A DNA stretch of 55,498 bases from JAKQEM01 sp964391185 (GCA_964391185.1 CAYMIX010000009.1:1-55498); one strand, 5' to 3'. Positions 43,813 through 53,212 are shown, counted from the first letter of the stretch. Made by a program: numbers and translations. The notes: generated by a model not told the origin, from the sequence alone.

Positions 43813-45131
43813 GTTTCCTCCACGCCATCGACGGCTTATTCTTCCGTCGCATTTCCGCGAGTGGATTTGGACTCATGCGTATTTCATGGGCATTTTTCAC
43901 GGGCGCCTTTTTGCTCATGCAATGGAAGGATGTCACATTTTTTTATGCCGATAGTGGTCTGGTATCTCCTGAGATGATGGATCGGTATGCACGAGCAAGC
44001 TACCACTTCACGATTCTTGACTGGGTTCATCAGCCACTTGCAGTTTTTTGCTTGTATCTCATTCTTCTCATCGCACTCTTCTGTATGATGATCGGATTGA
44101 AGACGCGGGTGATGACCATCGCAAGCGTGCTACTACTTTTCTCCTTCCACGAACGTAACGGATTTATTCTCGGAGGAGGAGATACACTTCTGCGCGATAT
44201 CGGGTTTATTCTTATGATCGCACCAAACATCAGTGCATTCTCACTCGATCGTTTGGAGCTGCAATGGATATTATGGAGAGACACGCGTGCTTTCTTACCT
44301 ACTTCTACCATATCGGTATGGCCACAGCGCATGCTCTTATGGCAAATGATTGTCCTCTATGCGACTTCGGTTTGGTACAAACTGCTCGGTGATATGTGGA
44401 TGAATGGGACCGCAGTGGAAGCCACGCTTCATCATCCCATCTATGCTCGATGGACAACAGGATTTGTGAACACGATGATGCCAGTGGTAGCAGGTGTGGA
44501 TTACCTCACGCTCATCTGGCAAGGTGCATGGTTACTGCTATTAATTCCGAAGTGGTTTACCGACATGTTACCACCACAGCTCCCGCGTATTCCCTTGCGA
44601 CGAATATTACTATTGGGAGGACTCTTCTTCCATGGAGGAATTCTTCTCCTCATGGATGCAGGCGTGTTTACATTCGCTGTGTGGACGGCGTATCTGGGAT
44701 TAGTACGAGATGAAGATGTTGCATGGATAAAGAAAATTTTTAGCCGAAGTCCTAGGTCCCAAGTCCTAGGTCCTATCATTGTTTTGTACGACGGGCGATG
44801 TGGACTCTGTACGCGCAGCATGTTTGCACTGCAAACGTTCGACTGGTTGAAACGCCTTTCCCCTGTCGACTTCCGTGATGCACACGCTCGTACAACAGTT
44901 GCTCCAGATCTGACGGAAAAAACCCTCGACAAAGCAATGCATATCAAACTTTCCAATGGAACGTACCTTATGGGCTTTGACGCATGTAGACGGATAACAT
45001 GGCACCTCCCTGCCCTATGGCTTACTGCCCCCTTCCTCTACATACCAGGCATTCCGCACATCGGACGCCATATTTATGCGAAAATCGCAGCCAACCGCAT
45101 AAAATGCGACCATGAACATTGTGCTCTCTGA
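43809..45131 (+). CDS. HTTM membrane domain fused to DUF393/DCC thiol-redox domain
   Basis: 440 residues from ATG 43809. Residues about 10-300 are the HTTM (vitamin-K-dependent gamma-carboxylase-like) domain: RISWAFFTGAFLLMQW, SFHERNGFILGGGDTLLRDIG and multiple helices. The last 120 residues are a DCC/DUF393 domain (IVLYDGRCGLCTRSMFAL...). The DxxCxxC motif suits thiol-disulfide chemistry. The two domains join over a 13-bp direct repeat (44747-44773). The chemistry is inferred; no substrate is known. Confidence 0.8.
   Translation: MSFLHAIDGLFFRRISASGFGLMRISWAFFTGAFLLMQWKDVTFFYADSGLVSPEMMDRYARASYHFTILDWVHQPLAVFCLYLILLIALFCMMIGLKTRVMTIASVLLLFSFHERNGFILGGGDTLLRDIGFILMIAPNISAFSLDRLELQWILWRDTRAFLPTSTISVWPQRMLLWQMIVLYATSVWYKLLGDMWMNGTAVEATLHHPIYARWTTGFVNTMMPVVAGVDYLTLIWQGAWLLLLIPKWFTDMLPPQLPRIPLRRILLLGGLFFHGGILLLMDAGVFTFAVWTAYLGLVRDEDVAWIKKIFSRSPRSQVLGPIIVLYDGRCGLCTRSMFALQTFDWLKRLSPVDFRDAHARTTVAPDLTEKTLDKAMHIKLSNGTYLMGFDACRRITWHLPALWLTAPFLYIPGIPHIGRHIYAKIAANRIKCDHEHCAL
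44747..44773. repeat. Direct repeat inside a coding region
   Basis: AAGTCCTAGGTCC at 44747-44759 and again at 44761-44773, one base apart. It encodes the linker between the HTTM and DUF393 domains, in frame. Confidence 0.85.
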
Positions 45132-45227
45132 TTGAGTCAAAAACCCTAGCCAATGCCAAACGGATACGTATAATCACGTCTACCTGTCGGCAGATAGGTT
45201 CACACGGTCAAGTTTTCTGCATGCCGT

Positions 45228-45300
45228 TCCCCTGTAGCTCCAACCTTCGCACTGCGGTGCTATACGGTCGGCAGGAGTTCAATCCTATACTCGTTCGTAC
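45228..45300 (+). pseudogene. tRNA-Asn 5' relic with inserted hairpin
   Basis: TTCCCCTGTAGCTC (45227-45240) repeats the intact tRNA-Asn 5' end at 45319-45332. It is followed by the hairpin CCAACC-TTC-GC...GC-TATAC-GGTCGG (45240-45271) where the D arm should be, then an AGGAGTTCAATCCT T-arm-like stretch. There is no pairing 3' acceptor strand, so it is not a functional tRNA as read. Confidence 0.6.
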
Positions 45301-45319
45301 GATCATTCTAAGTTCCCAT

Positions 45320-45394
45320 TCCCCTGTAGCTCAACGGTAGAGCACCTCGCTGTTAACGAGGGGGTTACTGGTTCGAATCCAGTCGGGGGAGCCA
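45320..45394 (+). tRNA. tRNA-Asn (anticodon GTT)
   Basis: Acceptor TCCCCTG/CGGGGGA, D stem GCTC/GAGC, anticodon stem CCTCG/CGAGG with loop CTGTTAA (GTT), T arm ACTGG-TTCGAAT-CCAGT, discriminator G and encoded CCA. 75 nt, complete cloverleaf. Confidence 0.96.
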
Positions 45395-45487
45395 ATTGAA
45401 AATGGCTTACAGAAGCCAGATAAATTCTAAAAAAGTTATAATAAGGTCCAAAGTGGGTGCGAATTCGCATAAACGCTCACGAAAATG

Positions 45488-45500
45488 TATTCTGGCAAAC
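45488..45500 (+). promoter_or_regulatory. -10 box of a leaderless promoter
   Basis: TATTCT (45488-45493) ends 7 nt before the ATG at 45501, deciding this start over the in-frame codons upstream. Confidence 0.5.
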
Positions 45501-46199
45501 ATGGATTTAGCAGGAAAAACAGCAATCATTACAGGCGCTGGTGATGGCTTAGGTCAGCAAATTGCTATCAGACTAGGGAAGGAAAATGCGCATTTGGCAT
45601 TGATTGGACGCGATAAGAAAAAACTGGAGGCAACAAAGGAGATGATTCGGGGGACGAATGTTGGCATTTTTATCTGTGATATCGGTGACATTGAAGATTG
45701 TAAGAAAACTGTGAATGCTATTCATAAAGACTTCTCTTCCATAGATGTGCTTATCAATAATGCAGGTATCTGGCATAAGCCTGCGCCACTAGAAGAAATT
45801 GATGATGAGATTCTTCAGGAAGTTATCGGCACCAATCTTTTGGGCACGATTCAGTTTACGAAATATGTTTTGCCGCATCTCAAATCCAAACCTGAGGCTG
45901 CAATCATCAACATTATTTCAAAGTCGGGCATCGTCACACCAAAAGGACAAAGTGTGTATGCGGCGAGCAAGTGGGGCTTGCGAGGCTTTGCTGAAGTGCT
46001 GAGAGAGGATGTAAAGGAGACAAATATTCGCATCTGTAATGTCTATCAAGGAGGCATGAAAACCGCATTCTTCCGAAAAGCGGATGACAACAGGCCAACA
46101 GATTCCTACATCGACCCGGCAGCACTGGCTGATATCATTGTTTCAAATTTATCGCAGTCAAAAGACCTCTGGCAGAACGAGATAAAACTCATCCCCTAA
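45501..46199 (+). CDS. Short-chain dehydrogenase/reductase
   Basis: 232 residues. TGAGDGLGQQIA (NAD(P)-binding), NNAGIW, then YAASKWGLRGF with the catalytic YxxxK and the upstream Ser. Classical SDR fold; cofactor and substrate unknown. Five bases before the cupin gene, so an operon of two. Confidence 0.93.
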   Translation: MDLAGKTAIITGAGDGLGQQIAIRLGKENAHLALIGRDKKKLEATKEMIRGTNVGIFICDIGDIEDCKKTVNAIHKDFSSIDVLINNAGIWHKPAPLEEIDDEILQEVIGTNLLGTIQFTKYVLPHLKSKPEAAIINIISKSGIVTPKGQSVYAASKWGLRGFAEVLREDVKETNIRICNVYQGGMKTAFFRKADDNRPTDSYIDPAALADIIVSNLSQSKDLWQNEIKLIP

Positions 46200-46204
46200 T
46201 TTGC

Positions 46205-46537
46205 ATGAAAATCTCTCTGGACCAAACACAGGCAAAAGACAAAGGGGAATTCCTCGCGAGATTTTATCTCACCAAAGAACAATCCGATGATGCGAGTGTT
46301 ATTTTTGTCGAATGCAGGACACGGCATTATAAAACAAAGATGAAGGGCGCGAAAAGAATGTATTTCATTCTCGGAGGAAGTGGTTCATTCATAATCAATG
46401 AAAAACAAGAGACTGCGAATCCGTATGACCTCTTCATTATTTCCAATGGAGAAACATATGAGTATTCCGGGGCAATGAAGATGTTGGAATTAAATGTTCC
46501 TGCTACAGATTCTTCCAATTATGAAAAACTGGATTGA
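46205..46537 (+). CDS. Small cupin-fold protein
   Basis: 110 residues, single cupin barrel: AKRMYFILGGSGSFIINEKQE followed by YDLFIISNGETYEYSG. Metal-binding histidines are few, so it may be a binding rather than enzymatic cupin. Pairs with the upstream SDR. Confidence 0.75.
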   Translation: MKISLDQTQAKDKGEFLARFYLTKEQSDDASVIFVECRTRHYKTKMKGAKRMYFILGGSGSFIINEKQETANPYDLFIISNGETYEYSGAMKMLELNVPATDSSNYEKLD

Positions 46538-47033
46538 ACAGAGAGAGTGATACTTTTTGTGCAAAGCGTAGTGAATCGATAATGACAAGCCTGCGCGCGA
46601 TAATCCTCCAATATGCACTATCCGCCAGCAGCGTTAAAATAACGTCTGAATCGGGGAGCCAATTCTTTGTTTTGTTGCACTGGACGATACCCTCAAACAC
46701 ACTTTTCAGCTTGTAGTTGAGCTTTTCGCCTTCTACGGAAGCGTTCGCAAATACGAAACGTAACAATCGGTTCTTTTGTTCGGGTTGCGAACGTTCAAAA
46801 AGCTCTTTGGCACGTTTTGCCAGTTCCAGTATGTAAGAACACGAAAGTACGAAGGCTTCATCAGCCTCGGAATGACCCTTCAATTCTTCCAAAAATGTGG
46901 CCTCTTGCTGCTTACAGACAGCAACCCTTTTGTCGTACTCATCGGATGTAATGCTCCCCGGCTTCCATATCAAACGCAGAGGCCAGCTTTTCCTGTGTAA
47001 GTTAGGTGGCGTACTTTTGCTCTTCAAGCATGA
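46503..47033 (-). pseudogene. Remnant of a serine recombinase (C-terminal part)
   Basis: The frame ITSDEYDKRVAVCKQQEATF...HSEADEAFVLSCSYILELAKRAKELFERSQPEQKNRLLRFVFANASVEGEKL matches the C-terminal region of large serine recombinases. The upstream end reads MLEEQKYAT then a stop, and the match continues in another frame (LTQEKLASAFDMEAG). No catalytic N-terminus remains, so it is dead. It overlaps the 3' end of the cupin gene. Confidence 0.75.
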
Positions 47034-47131
47034 TTAAAGCATTTTTTAGTTTACTTAACAATATTACAATTTATATGTAAATTGAATAAGTTTCTGGAAC
47101 AGCTCTTCAACACCACCGCAGAGGGATTCGT

Positions 47132-47572
47132 ATGCGTTACGCCATCATGTCGGTCACGCTGGTCTGCCTTGTCGGCTGCATTGATGTGAAGCAGGTACCA
47201 ACACCCAGCACCCAACCCGCGCACTACGAGGCCGACAAAAAGGCCTCGCAAATCGCACTGGAGCGTGACTGGAAGGTCACCAAGAAAGAAGTACTCAACG
47301 ACACATGGGACTATCGCCGCATCGTTCTGACCTTCAATCTGAAGGAACAGCAGACCGACCCGCGCTCGGGCATCCGTACGGACGAGGTGCGACTGGAAGT
47401 GGACGACAGTCACAAGTTCTTCTCAGAGTTCAATGCGCTTAAAGTGGGGGACACAACGTATTTCCTTCACATGTCGCGCATGGGTGGCCCCGAGAGAAAC
47501 CAAGCGACATTCCTCGCGCCAAATACCCCTGTGACCAGTAAGTACTGGGCAGAACACTACAGTGGGTACTAG
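47132..47572 (+). CDS. Lipoprotein of a GC-rich module
   Basis: 146 residues; lipobox LVGC (near residue 15). The mature part is charged and beta-rich (WDYRRIVLTFNLKEQQ, VGDTTYFLHMSRMGG). Codon use is much GC-richer than its neighbours, with GAGGG before the ATG and two hairpins after the stop. Function unknown. Confidence 0.65.
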   Translation: MRYAIMSVTLVCLVGCIDVKQVPTPSTQPAHYEADKKASQIALERDWKVTKKEVLNDTWDYRRIVLTFNLKEQQTDPRSGIRTDEVRLEVDDSHKFFSEFNALKVGDTTYFLHMSRMGGPERNQATFLAPNTPVTSKYWAEHYSGY

Positions 47573-47581
47573 CGGAGCCAG

Positions 47582-47646
47582 AGAGCGTCCCATTGACGCT
47601 CTGCCAGCAACAACATCGCCGTCCCTGTAATGGGGACGGCGTTTCA
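47582..47646 (+). terminator. Double hairpin terminator
   Basis: AGAGCGTC/GACGCTCT (47582-47602), then GCCGTCCC/GGGACGGC (47618-47640), followed by GTTTCAG. Confidence 0.7.
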
Positions 47647-47855
47647 GTATGAGTTTATTCTTCCATACGCATGCAGGATGGGCTTTTAAATTAGAGAACA
47701 CCTATTGAACGATAAGGTTTGTCTGTACCGATATCACGAAACCTGTGAGCCTGATTTCCCTTCCAAGGTCTATAATTTCCTGTGCCCAATACGTTCAAGG
47801 ATAGAGAGCCAAAACATTACCCACACTCATCTCTCGTACAACTGTATAGCAACGC

Positions 47856-48308
47856 CTACTGAGGGCATCGTTGTCCTTTTCTCTCAAGCCTCGCCGCTAC
47901 AATTACTACAGCAATGGAAAACAATATTGCAATAGTTCCCATCATCACGATTGGCGGCCGATCATCACTCTCGCCGATCATTAACCATATCGTTCCGATA
48001 ACAACTAAAGGAATCATTGTTATCGCGCACTTTTTCATGATCCGCAATGCCTTCGCTGAGCGTTGTGCGAATATTGTATGCTGTCTTCCAAGCCCTATTA
48101 ACGTAAACACCTGATAGAGCGCCACGAAAAACGGAATGGATGCGATGTATGCATATGCCAGGAAGAGATCATCAAAGTAAATCTCAACCAGCGTAGTGGC
48201 ATGCGCATTCACACCCTCAACATGAGGTTCCCACAGCAAGAAGCCAAGAGTGCCGAGCGCGATTAGGACTACAACTGTTTTAAGTAGGAACGCTGAGGTG
48301 CGGCTCAT
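47856..48308 (-). CDS. DUF2975-like membrane protein
   Basis: 150 residues, ATG 48306-48308, with TATTCT 8 nt upstream. Four membrane helices; YFDDLFLAYAYIASIPFFVALYQVFTL is close to the DUF2975 signature. Relatives are usually next to a small XRE regulator, not seen here. An 8-bp inverted repeat lies in its promoter. Confidence 0.7.
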   Translation of the reverse strand: MSRTSAFLLKTVVVLIALGTLGFLLWEPHVEGVNAHATTLVEIYFDDLFLAYAYIASIPFFVALYQVFTLIGLGRQHTIFAQRSAKALRIMKKCAITMIPLVVIGTIWLMIGESDDRPPIVMMGTIAILFSIAVVIVAARLERKGQRCPQ

Positions 48309-48322
48309 AATGAGGCAGAATA

Positions 48323-48341
48323 TGAACAATATAATTGTTCA
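48323..48341. promoter_or_regulatory. Inverted repeat, possible operator
   Basis: TGAACAAT-ATA-ATTGTTCA, two 8-bp arms, upstream of the DUF2975-like gene and close to the end of the KOW gene. Confidence 0.5.
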
Positions 48342-48363
48342 ATATTATAGCGTAGGCTCATAT

Positions 48364-48558
48364 TCATGTGGAGATAACCTCAACATTTTTTGCGAGAGTC
48401 TTAAACCTCTCTCCATCAGATTGGACAACAGTGATGGTAATATGTCCGGTTTTACTCGTATGTATATCCCTCACAATGCCACATTTCCCTGCATGTACCC
48501 CGCCGATTACGTTGCACCGAGACCCATCTTTCCATTCTTTTTTTAGTTGGACGCTCAT
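48364..48558 (-). CDS. KOW-domain protein
   Basis: 64 residues from ATG 48556-48558 (TATACT 7 nt upstream). GSRCNVIGGVHAGKCGIVRD is a KOW motif as in NusG and ribosomal protein L24, which bind RNA or ribosomal partners. Stand-alone short version; function unknown. Confidence 0.7.
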   Translation of the reverse strand: MSVQLKKEWKDGSRCNVIGGVHAGKCGIVRDIHTSKTGHITITVVQSDGERFKTLAKNVEVIST

Positions 48559-48571
48559 ATTTTCGAGTATA
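48559..48571 (-). promoter_or_regulatory. -10 box of a leaderless promoter
   Basis: TATACT on the minus strand (48571-48566) ends 7 nt before the KOW-gene ATG. Confidence 0.55.
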
Positions 48572-48588
48572 TCACAGGAGTATGTTGC

Positions 48589-48601
48589 TATCATGCTTGT
48601 G
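48589..48601 (+). promoter_or_regulatory. -10 box of a leaderless promoter
   Basis: TATCAT (48589-48594) ends 7 nt before the ATG at 48602. The divergent KOW promoter is about 20 nt away. Confidence 0.5.
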
Positions 48602-48817
48602 ATGAAAAAAGAAATCCAAGATTATCATGATGCCTTATCAAAAGAAGATGCTGCGATCTGCGATGTGCTAGCCGCTCAGATTCTACAAACCCTTGCCGAA
48701 GCCGAATATAAGATCTGGCATCGGCACCCGGTGTGGTTCCTCGATAGAAATCCCATTGTTGGGTATCACAAGCTGAAAGATTGTGTGCGAATCCTTGATA
48801 TCGTCGTGCCATTCTGA
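48602..48817 (+). CDS. Small uncharacterised protein
   Basis: 71 residues (MKKEIQDYHDALSKEDAAIC...). Amphipathic helices, a Trp/His-rich middle (IWHRHPVWFLDRN). No family recognised. Start supported by TATCAT 7 nt upstream. Confidence 0.55.
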   Translation: MKKEIQDYHDALSKEDAAICDVLAAQILQTLAEAEYKIWHRHPVWFLDRNPIVGYHKLKDCVRILDIVVPF

Positions 48818-48926
48818 TCGTGAAAAACTTCTACCTCTTCTTACATCCCTCGATGAAAACATTCTGAATATCCAAGGAGTAAAATCTCTACCGTTCATTA
48901 TTTTTTGCGATAGTGGTACGTGCATA

Positions 48927-48963
48927 TAAAAAAACCTCCCCCATGTTATAAGCAAGGGGGAGG
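48927..48963 (-). terminator. Rho-independent terminator
   Basis: Minus strand CCTCCCCC/GGGGGAGG followed by TTTTTTT. Confidence 0.9.
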
Positions 48964-48977
48964 GCTGTTGTTTAGGC

Positions 48978-50376
48978 TTAATACCAACAATCCATTGGGC
49001 AAGTCATGTTCGTTTCGCCCATCTCGCACATGTAGTTGCCACACATCGACAACTGGCAGGAGCTAGAACAGCCATCACCATTGTTCATATTTCCATCATC
49101 ACACGCTTCACCTGCTGCGGTGTTTAGGTGGCCATCGCCACACATCGGCATAGTGCAATTATTATCGCAGGTTGATGAATCCATTCCACCGCTATCGCAA
49201 GCTTCACCAACATCCATGGTGTAGTTTCCACAGACTTCTACCTGGCAGCTCATACTGCAACCATCTCCTCCGGTGGAATTTCCATCATCACACGCTTCAC
49301 CTGCTGCGGTGTTTAGGTGGCCATCGCCACACNNNNNNNNNNNNNNNNNNNNNNNNNNNNNNNNNNNNNNNNNNNNNNNNNNNNNNNNNNNNNNNNNNNN
49401 NNNNNNNNNNNNNNNNNNNNNNNNNNNNNNNNATGGAATTCAAGCAAAACTCAGTACACATGCTTGTCTCTGTGCCAGCATCACATTCCTCCCAACCATC
49501 ATTCTTTATCCCATCTCCACACATTCCCTCTGTGCTCTCACCAAAACCAGGCTCTTGTGGTTGCTGCATTCCTGGGCAGTAGGCAGAGACATCTTTTTCT
49601 GAATATTGAGGTGCCGCAGCGGGAGCAACAGATAGAATTTGTTTTTGCCCCTGCACCACTTGGTAGATAACTGCACGCAACTTAATAATCTTTTTCCCTG
49701 ATGTAGGATTTACTTCGTAATATTCACACGGCCTAAAACGTCCTGTAGCCAAGCCCGATGATCCAGCAGCAGCTGGAACACCTGCAATTCTTTTCCACTC
49801 ATTATCCTTCAATGCTTCAAAAACAATCTCTCTGTTTACGAGTGTGTTATTAGTGTAGTTAGCACCTACCAATGCTCCTACCCCTTGATTATCTCCATAA
49901 AAACTACCAATGTGCATATGCAAATCTGCCACGATAGGTGTCTGCCCAAATGGGAAAAATACTTGTGTCTCAACGGAACGTTCAGGATTCGAAAGCGCAA
50001 CATCTTTCACATGTAGAAAATCATTCGCGTTATTGGGACTTGCGATAAAAGAAAATGTACGTGTCATTCCCATCGTTGGTGTTGCAGAATTAAACGTTGC
50101 TTTATGATTTATAGTGGAAGGAGTCCACTGGTTGCCAGGTGCTTGATCATGCCTAAAATATGCCCTTAAATCTGTTGGAGTGTTAATATTATTAATATTT
50201 GTTGAAACAGTTACTGTAAACTCATTATTGGGCCTTGGGGAGACAGTAATTTTTGTAATGATAAAGCGATCTGGTTCGTTAGCTGAAAGAACCTGCTGTG
50301 TTGGTCCAGAAATAAAACCCAACACGATTCCACAGATGAGAATTGAGGAAGTTACTAATGATCTTTTTTTTAGCAT
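48978..50376 (-). CDS. Exported cysteine-rich repeat protein, interrupted by a scaffold gap
   Basis: Start at ATG 50374-50376 with a membrane or signal segment (LVTSSILICGIVLGFI). The middle is beta-rich. The C-terminal part is tandem CGDGHLNTAAGEACDDGN-type modules (Myxococcus cysteine-rich repeat/DUF4215). The 100 Ns at 49333-49432 stand for an unknown number of repeats, and the frames on either side do not join at exactly 100 nt. Surface or adhesion role is inferred. Confidence 0.8.
49333..49432. other. Assembly gap (100 N)
   Basis: A default-length run of Ns inside a repetitive coding region. Confidence 1.
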
Positions 50377-50488
50377 AAAAAAAGAAGTGGGAAATAGATA
50401 GCGACGATTGTAATGGAATACATGAAAAAAAATTGTTGACAGCACTATATCATCTCAGGTTCACACCTTATGTATGTTTGTCTGCAGA

Positions 50489-51449
50489 TTACATGCATTC
50501 AAACCCAAATCGTTTGAGCAAACGCTCATTAATGCGCCCTATCATTTTGGCATCATTTTTGAACCATGTTCGCACGCGATCGCATGTGCGCTTTTGAAAA
50601 TCAGAAGGCACACGGACGATTGATGCCTTTGAGCTGGTAATTACCACCCTGTGTGATGACGACTGAGACGAAACTCTTGATGATGAAACGGATGAACTAC
50701 TCGTAGAACTCCGACTTGATAATGAACTGCTTGATGAACTGCTCCGAGGAGTTGGAGCGCTACCCCGTGGTGTGTATCCGAGTTGTGAATCATTTGCATA
50801 TATAAGACCCTTATAAATCACGGATGCAGGAATAAAGTAACTCGTCACATACCCACCATGAGAGTCCACGCCTTTTGCAACTGCCACACCAACAACATCG
50901 TCCTCATGCACAACTGGACCGCCGGAATTTCCCACATCTAATTGTGCATCTGTTCGCAGCCAACCATCTGATGTTTTGCCATTCACCGTTCCGGTGGTTG
51001 TACGAAGCGTAAGCGATTGCTCGACAGACCCACGAAACGTATAGCCAACGACTGATACTGGAGTGGCATCTGCGGGATCCGTATCGGCAAAATCCAAGAT
51101 GCCGTGTTCGCAATCGAGAAACACACGCATGTAGGCAACATCGTCATCTAAATTCACTTTCACATCGCTCTTTGTAATTTTTTTATAGCAATCAAAGTTC
51201 ACTGCATCATGCTCATCTGTTGCATACACTCGATAGAAACCATTTCCTACAATGACATGTTTGTTGGTCACAATCACTCCTTCATCCACGAAAAATCCAG
51301 AGCCCCAACCGAGGAATTTTCCTGTTGAATCGTAATTCACTATCATCACCGTTGCAGCATTAACCGTCCGGTTTTGAGCTTCCTCTCCGATCGCAACAAG
51401 CGGCGCGAGGAGTAGTGTGAACAGTAAAAAGGAAAGCGTTCGGTTCATA
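50489..51449 (-). CDS. Secreted trypsin-like serine protease with C-terminal motif
   Basis: 319 residues from ATG 51447-51449 (TATGAT 7 nt upstream). Signal peptide 1-22. Catalytic His64 in TNKHV, Asp in LDDDVAYMRV (about 103) and Ser175 in DVGNSGGPVV. After a Ser-rich linker it ends RVRTWFKNDAKMIGRINERL then LKRFGFECM, the same C-terminal motif as the protein at 27512. The motif may serve surface retention or localisation, which is inferred. Confidence 0.9.
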
Positions 51450-51462
51450 TAACACATCATAC
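51450..51462 (-). promoter_or_regulatory. -10 box of a leaderless promoter
   Basis: TATGAT on the minus strand (51462-51457) ends 7 nt before the protease ATG. Confidence 0.5.
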
Positions 51463-51519
51463 CTGCTGTAGATGAAGGTGACATTAAAATATGCAGAAAA
51501 TGATATACTCATACCATCA

Positions 51520-51558
51520 TGAAACAGCGGATGAGCTACCAAATAAAAAATACATGAC
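51520..51558 (+). CDS. Possible 12-residue leader peptide
   Basis: ATG AAA CAG ... ACA TGA codes MKQRMSYQIKNT. Its TGA overlaps the ATG at 51554 (ATGA). A TATACT box (51504-51509) precedes it. May couple translation to the next gene, or be accidental. Confidence 0.3.
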
Positions 51559-52252
51559 GCATATTTCGCGTCCGGTTCCGGCAGGTTACACTCCGCTGAT
51601 TGAGCAGATGCGTTTTTACATCGAACCAGAAATTTCCTGCTCACGTTTTTTTGGAACGGCGTGCTTTACCGAAGAAAGTATCAATAACTATCGCACATCG
51701 AATAATATTAAAGATCTTCAACTGACTGAGCTGGGAGCATTTGTCACTAAACATATAGAGGAAGGACTATTTATTGATGTGCCATGTGGACTCGCAGAAC
51801 CACTTGATCCAACTCTCGACTTTGCCATCACGCCATTGGCAAAGCGTCTTGGTGCAAAAGAAATATGGAGAGTAGATAACGATAAAAATGTTCTCGGCTC
51901 CAAAACCTTCACAGCTCATGACGACATTCTAAGTTTTATGTCGAAGATTGATGTCGCAATACATCCGCTTGCAATCTACATTTCCGCGCTACAGCCAGAT
52001 GCAGAATTTTGTGCGTTGGAAGAGAACCAAAAAACCATCGCAGTCCCCTATTTGAATGCGCTGTATGATGAACTTGCTCGTGTGTGTGAAAAAGGTGATC
52101 TCGTTATCCTGAATTCGAGTGACATGCTATGTGCAGGAATCGACGAAATAATGTTTCCATATATTCATCCAAGTCTCGCTTTGCCACCCAGGGGATTCTC
52201 ACTTATGAGGCGATGCGAGAGGAATAAGGTGAATGTGCTTGTAAAAGATTAA
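51554..52252 (+). CDS. Possible methyltransferase-fold protein
   Basis: 232 residues. FIDVPCGLAEP could be a Rossmann motif I and DLVILNSSDML a later strand, suggesting a class I SAM-dependent enzyme, but no clear motif IV. Function unknown. Start chosen at the ATGA overlap; an alternative start at 51491 would add 21 residues but precede the -10 box. Confidence 0.5.
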   Translation: MTHISRPVPAGYTPLIEQMRFYIEPEISCSRFFGTACFTEESINNYRTSNNIKDLQLTELGAFVTKHIEEGLFIDVPCGLAEPLDPTLDFAITPLAKRLGAKEIWRVDNDKNVLGSKTFTAHDDILSFMSKIDVAIHPLAIYISALQPDAEFCALEENQKTIAVPYLNALYDELARVCEKGDLVILNSSDMLCAGIDEIMFPYIHPSLALPPRGFSLMRRCERNKVNVLVKD

Positions 52253-52303
52253 ATCATTGTTTTTCTGGCTTCAGAATTCATCTTTTCCTACACTTGGTCG
52301 TAT

Positions 52304-53212
52304 ATGCAAAAAATCATCCCACATCTCTGGTTCGATACAAAAGCAAAAGAATCAGCAGAGTTTTATGTAAAAGCATTTGGTAACGGATCCAAAATTGTTA
52401 GTTCGACTGTTCTGCGGAACACACCTTCCGGTAATTGTGATGTGATGGAGTTCGATCTGTGGGGATTCTCCTTCATGTCGATCAGCGCAGGACCATACTT
52501 CAAGTTCAATCCATCGATTTCGTTCATGCTGAACTTTGATCCATCGCAGGATCCGAAAGCGAAAGAAAATCTTGATGCGCTGTGGAACAAACTTATCGAT
52601 GGCGGTGAAGTAATGATGGAATTGCAGGAATATCCATTTAGTAAGCGCTATGGGTGGCTCAAAGATAAATACGGCGTCACGTGGCAATTAATACTTACGG
52701 ATCCAAAAGGCGAACCACGTCCTGCAATTATTCCATCGCTGATGTTTACGGGAGATATGACAGGTAAAGCTGAGGAAGCAATCGATATGTATGTGTCTAT
52801 ATTTAAGAACTCCAAAAAGGGAATGGTCGCTCCCTATCCACCAGGAGCAGCTCCAGAACCAACTGCAAAAATCATGTTTGCGGAGTTTATGCTCGATGGT
52901 CAGTGGTTCACGGCAATGGATAGCGGTCACATGCATACGTTTGCATTCAATGAAGCAATTTCGCTGCTCGTGAATTGCACCGATCAGAAAGAAATTGATG
53001 AGCTCTGGAGCAAGCTTTCTGCTGTACCAGAAGCTGAACAATGTGGTTGGTGCAAAGACAAGTACGGAATGTTATGGCAGATCACTCCCGCTGAGCTACA
53101 AGCAATGATGCGGAGTCCTGATCAAAAGAAAGTGAATGCTGTCACGCAGGCTTTTCTTCCCATGAAGAAGATGGATATTGCGACGCTAAAAAAGGCGTAT
53201 GATGGGGAATGA
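52304..53212 (+). CDS. Two-domain VOC/PhnB-like protein
   Basis: 302 residues. Two PhnB-like glyoxalase folds in tandem: HLWFDTKAKESAEFYVKAFG...KDKYGVTWQL and SLMFTGDMTGKAEEAIDMY...KDKYGMLWQITP. Each domain resembles the single-domain protein at 31659. Enzymatic role uncertain. It starts an operon with the next two genes (spacing 0 and 3 nt). Confidence 0.85.
   Translation: MQKIIPHLWFDTKAKESAEFYVKAFGNGSKIVSSTVLRNTPSGNCDVMEFDLWGFSFMSISAGPYFKFNPSISFMLNFDPSQDPKAKENLDALWNKLIDGGEVMMELQEYPFSKRYGWLKDKYGVTWQLILTDPKGEPRPAIIPSLMFTGDMTGKAEEAIDMYVSIFKNSKKGMVAPYPPGAAPEPTAKIMFAEFMLDGQWFTAMDSGHMHTFAFNEAISLLVNCTDQKEIDELWSKLSAVPEAEQCGWCKDKYGMLWQITPAELQAMMRSPDQKKVNAVTQAFLPMKKMDIATLKKAYDGE

Noticed and set aside
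46534..46716. Plus-strand frame next to the cupin gene
   Set aside because: Opposite strand of the recombinase remnant, no motif.
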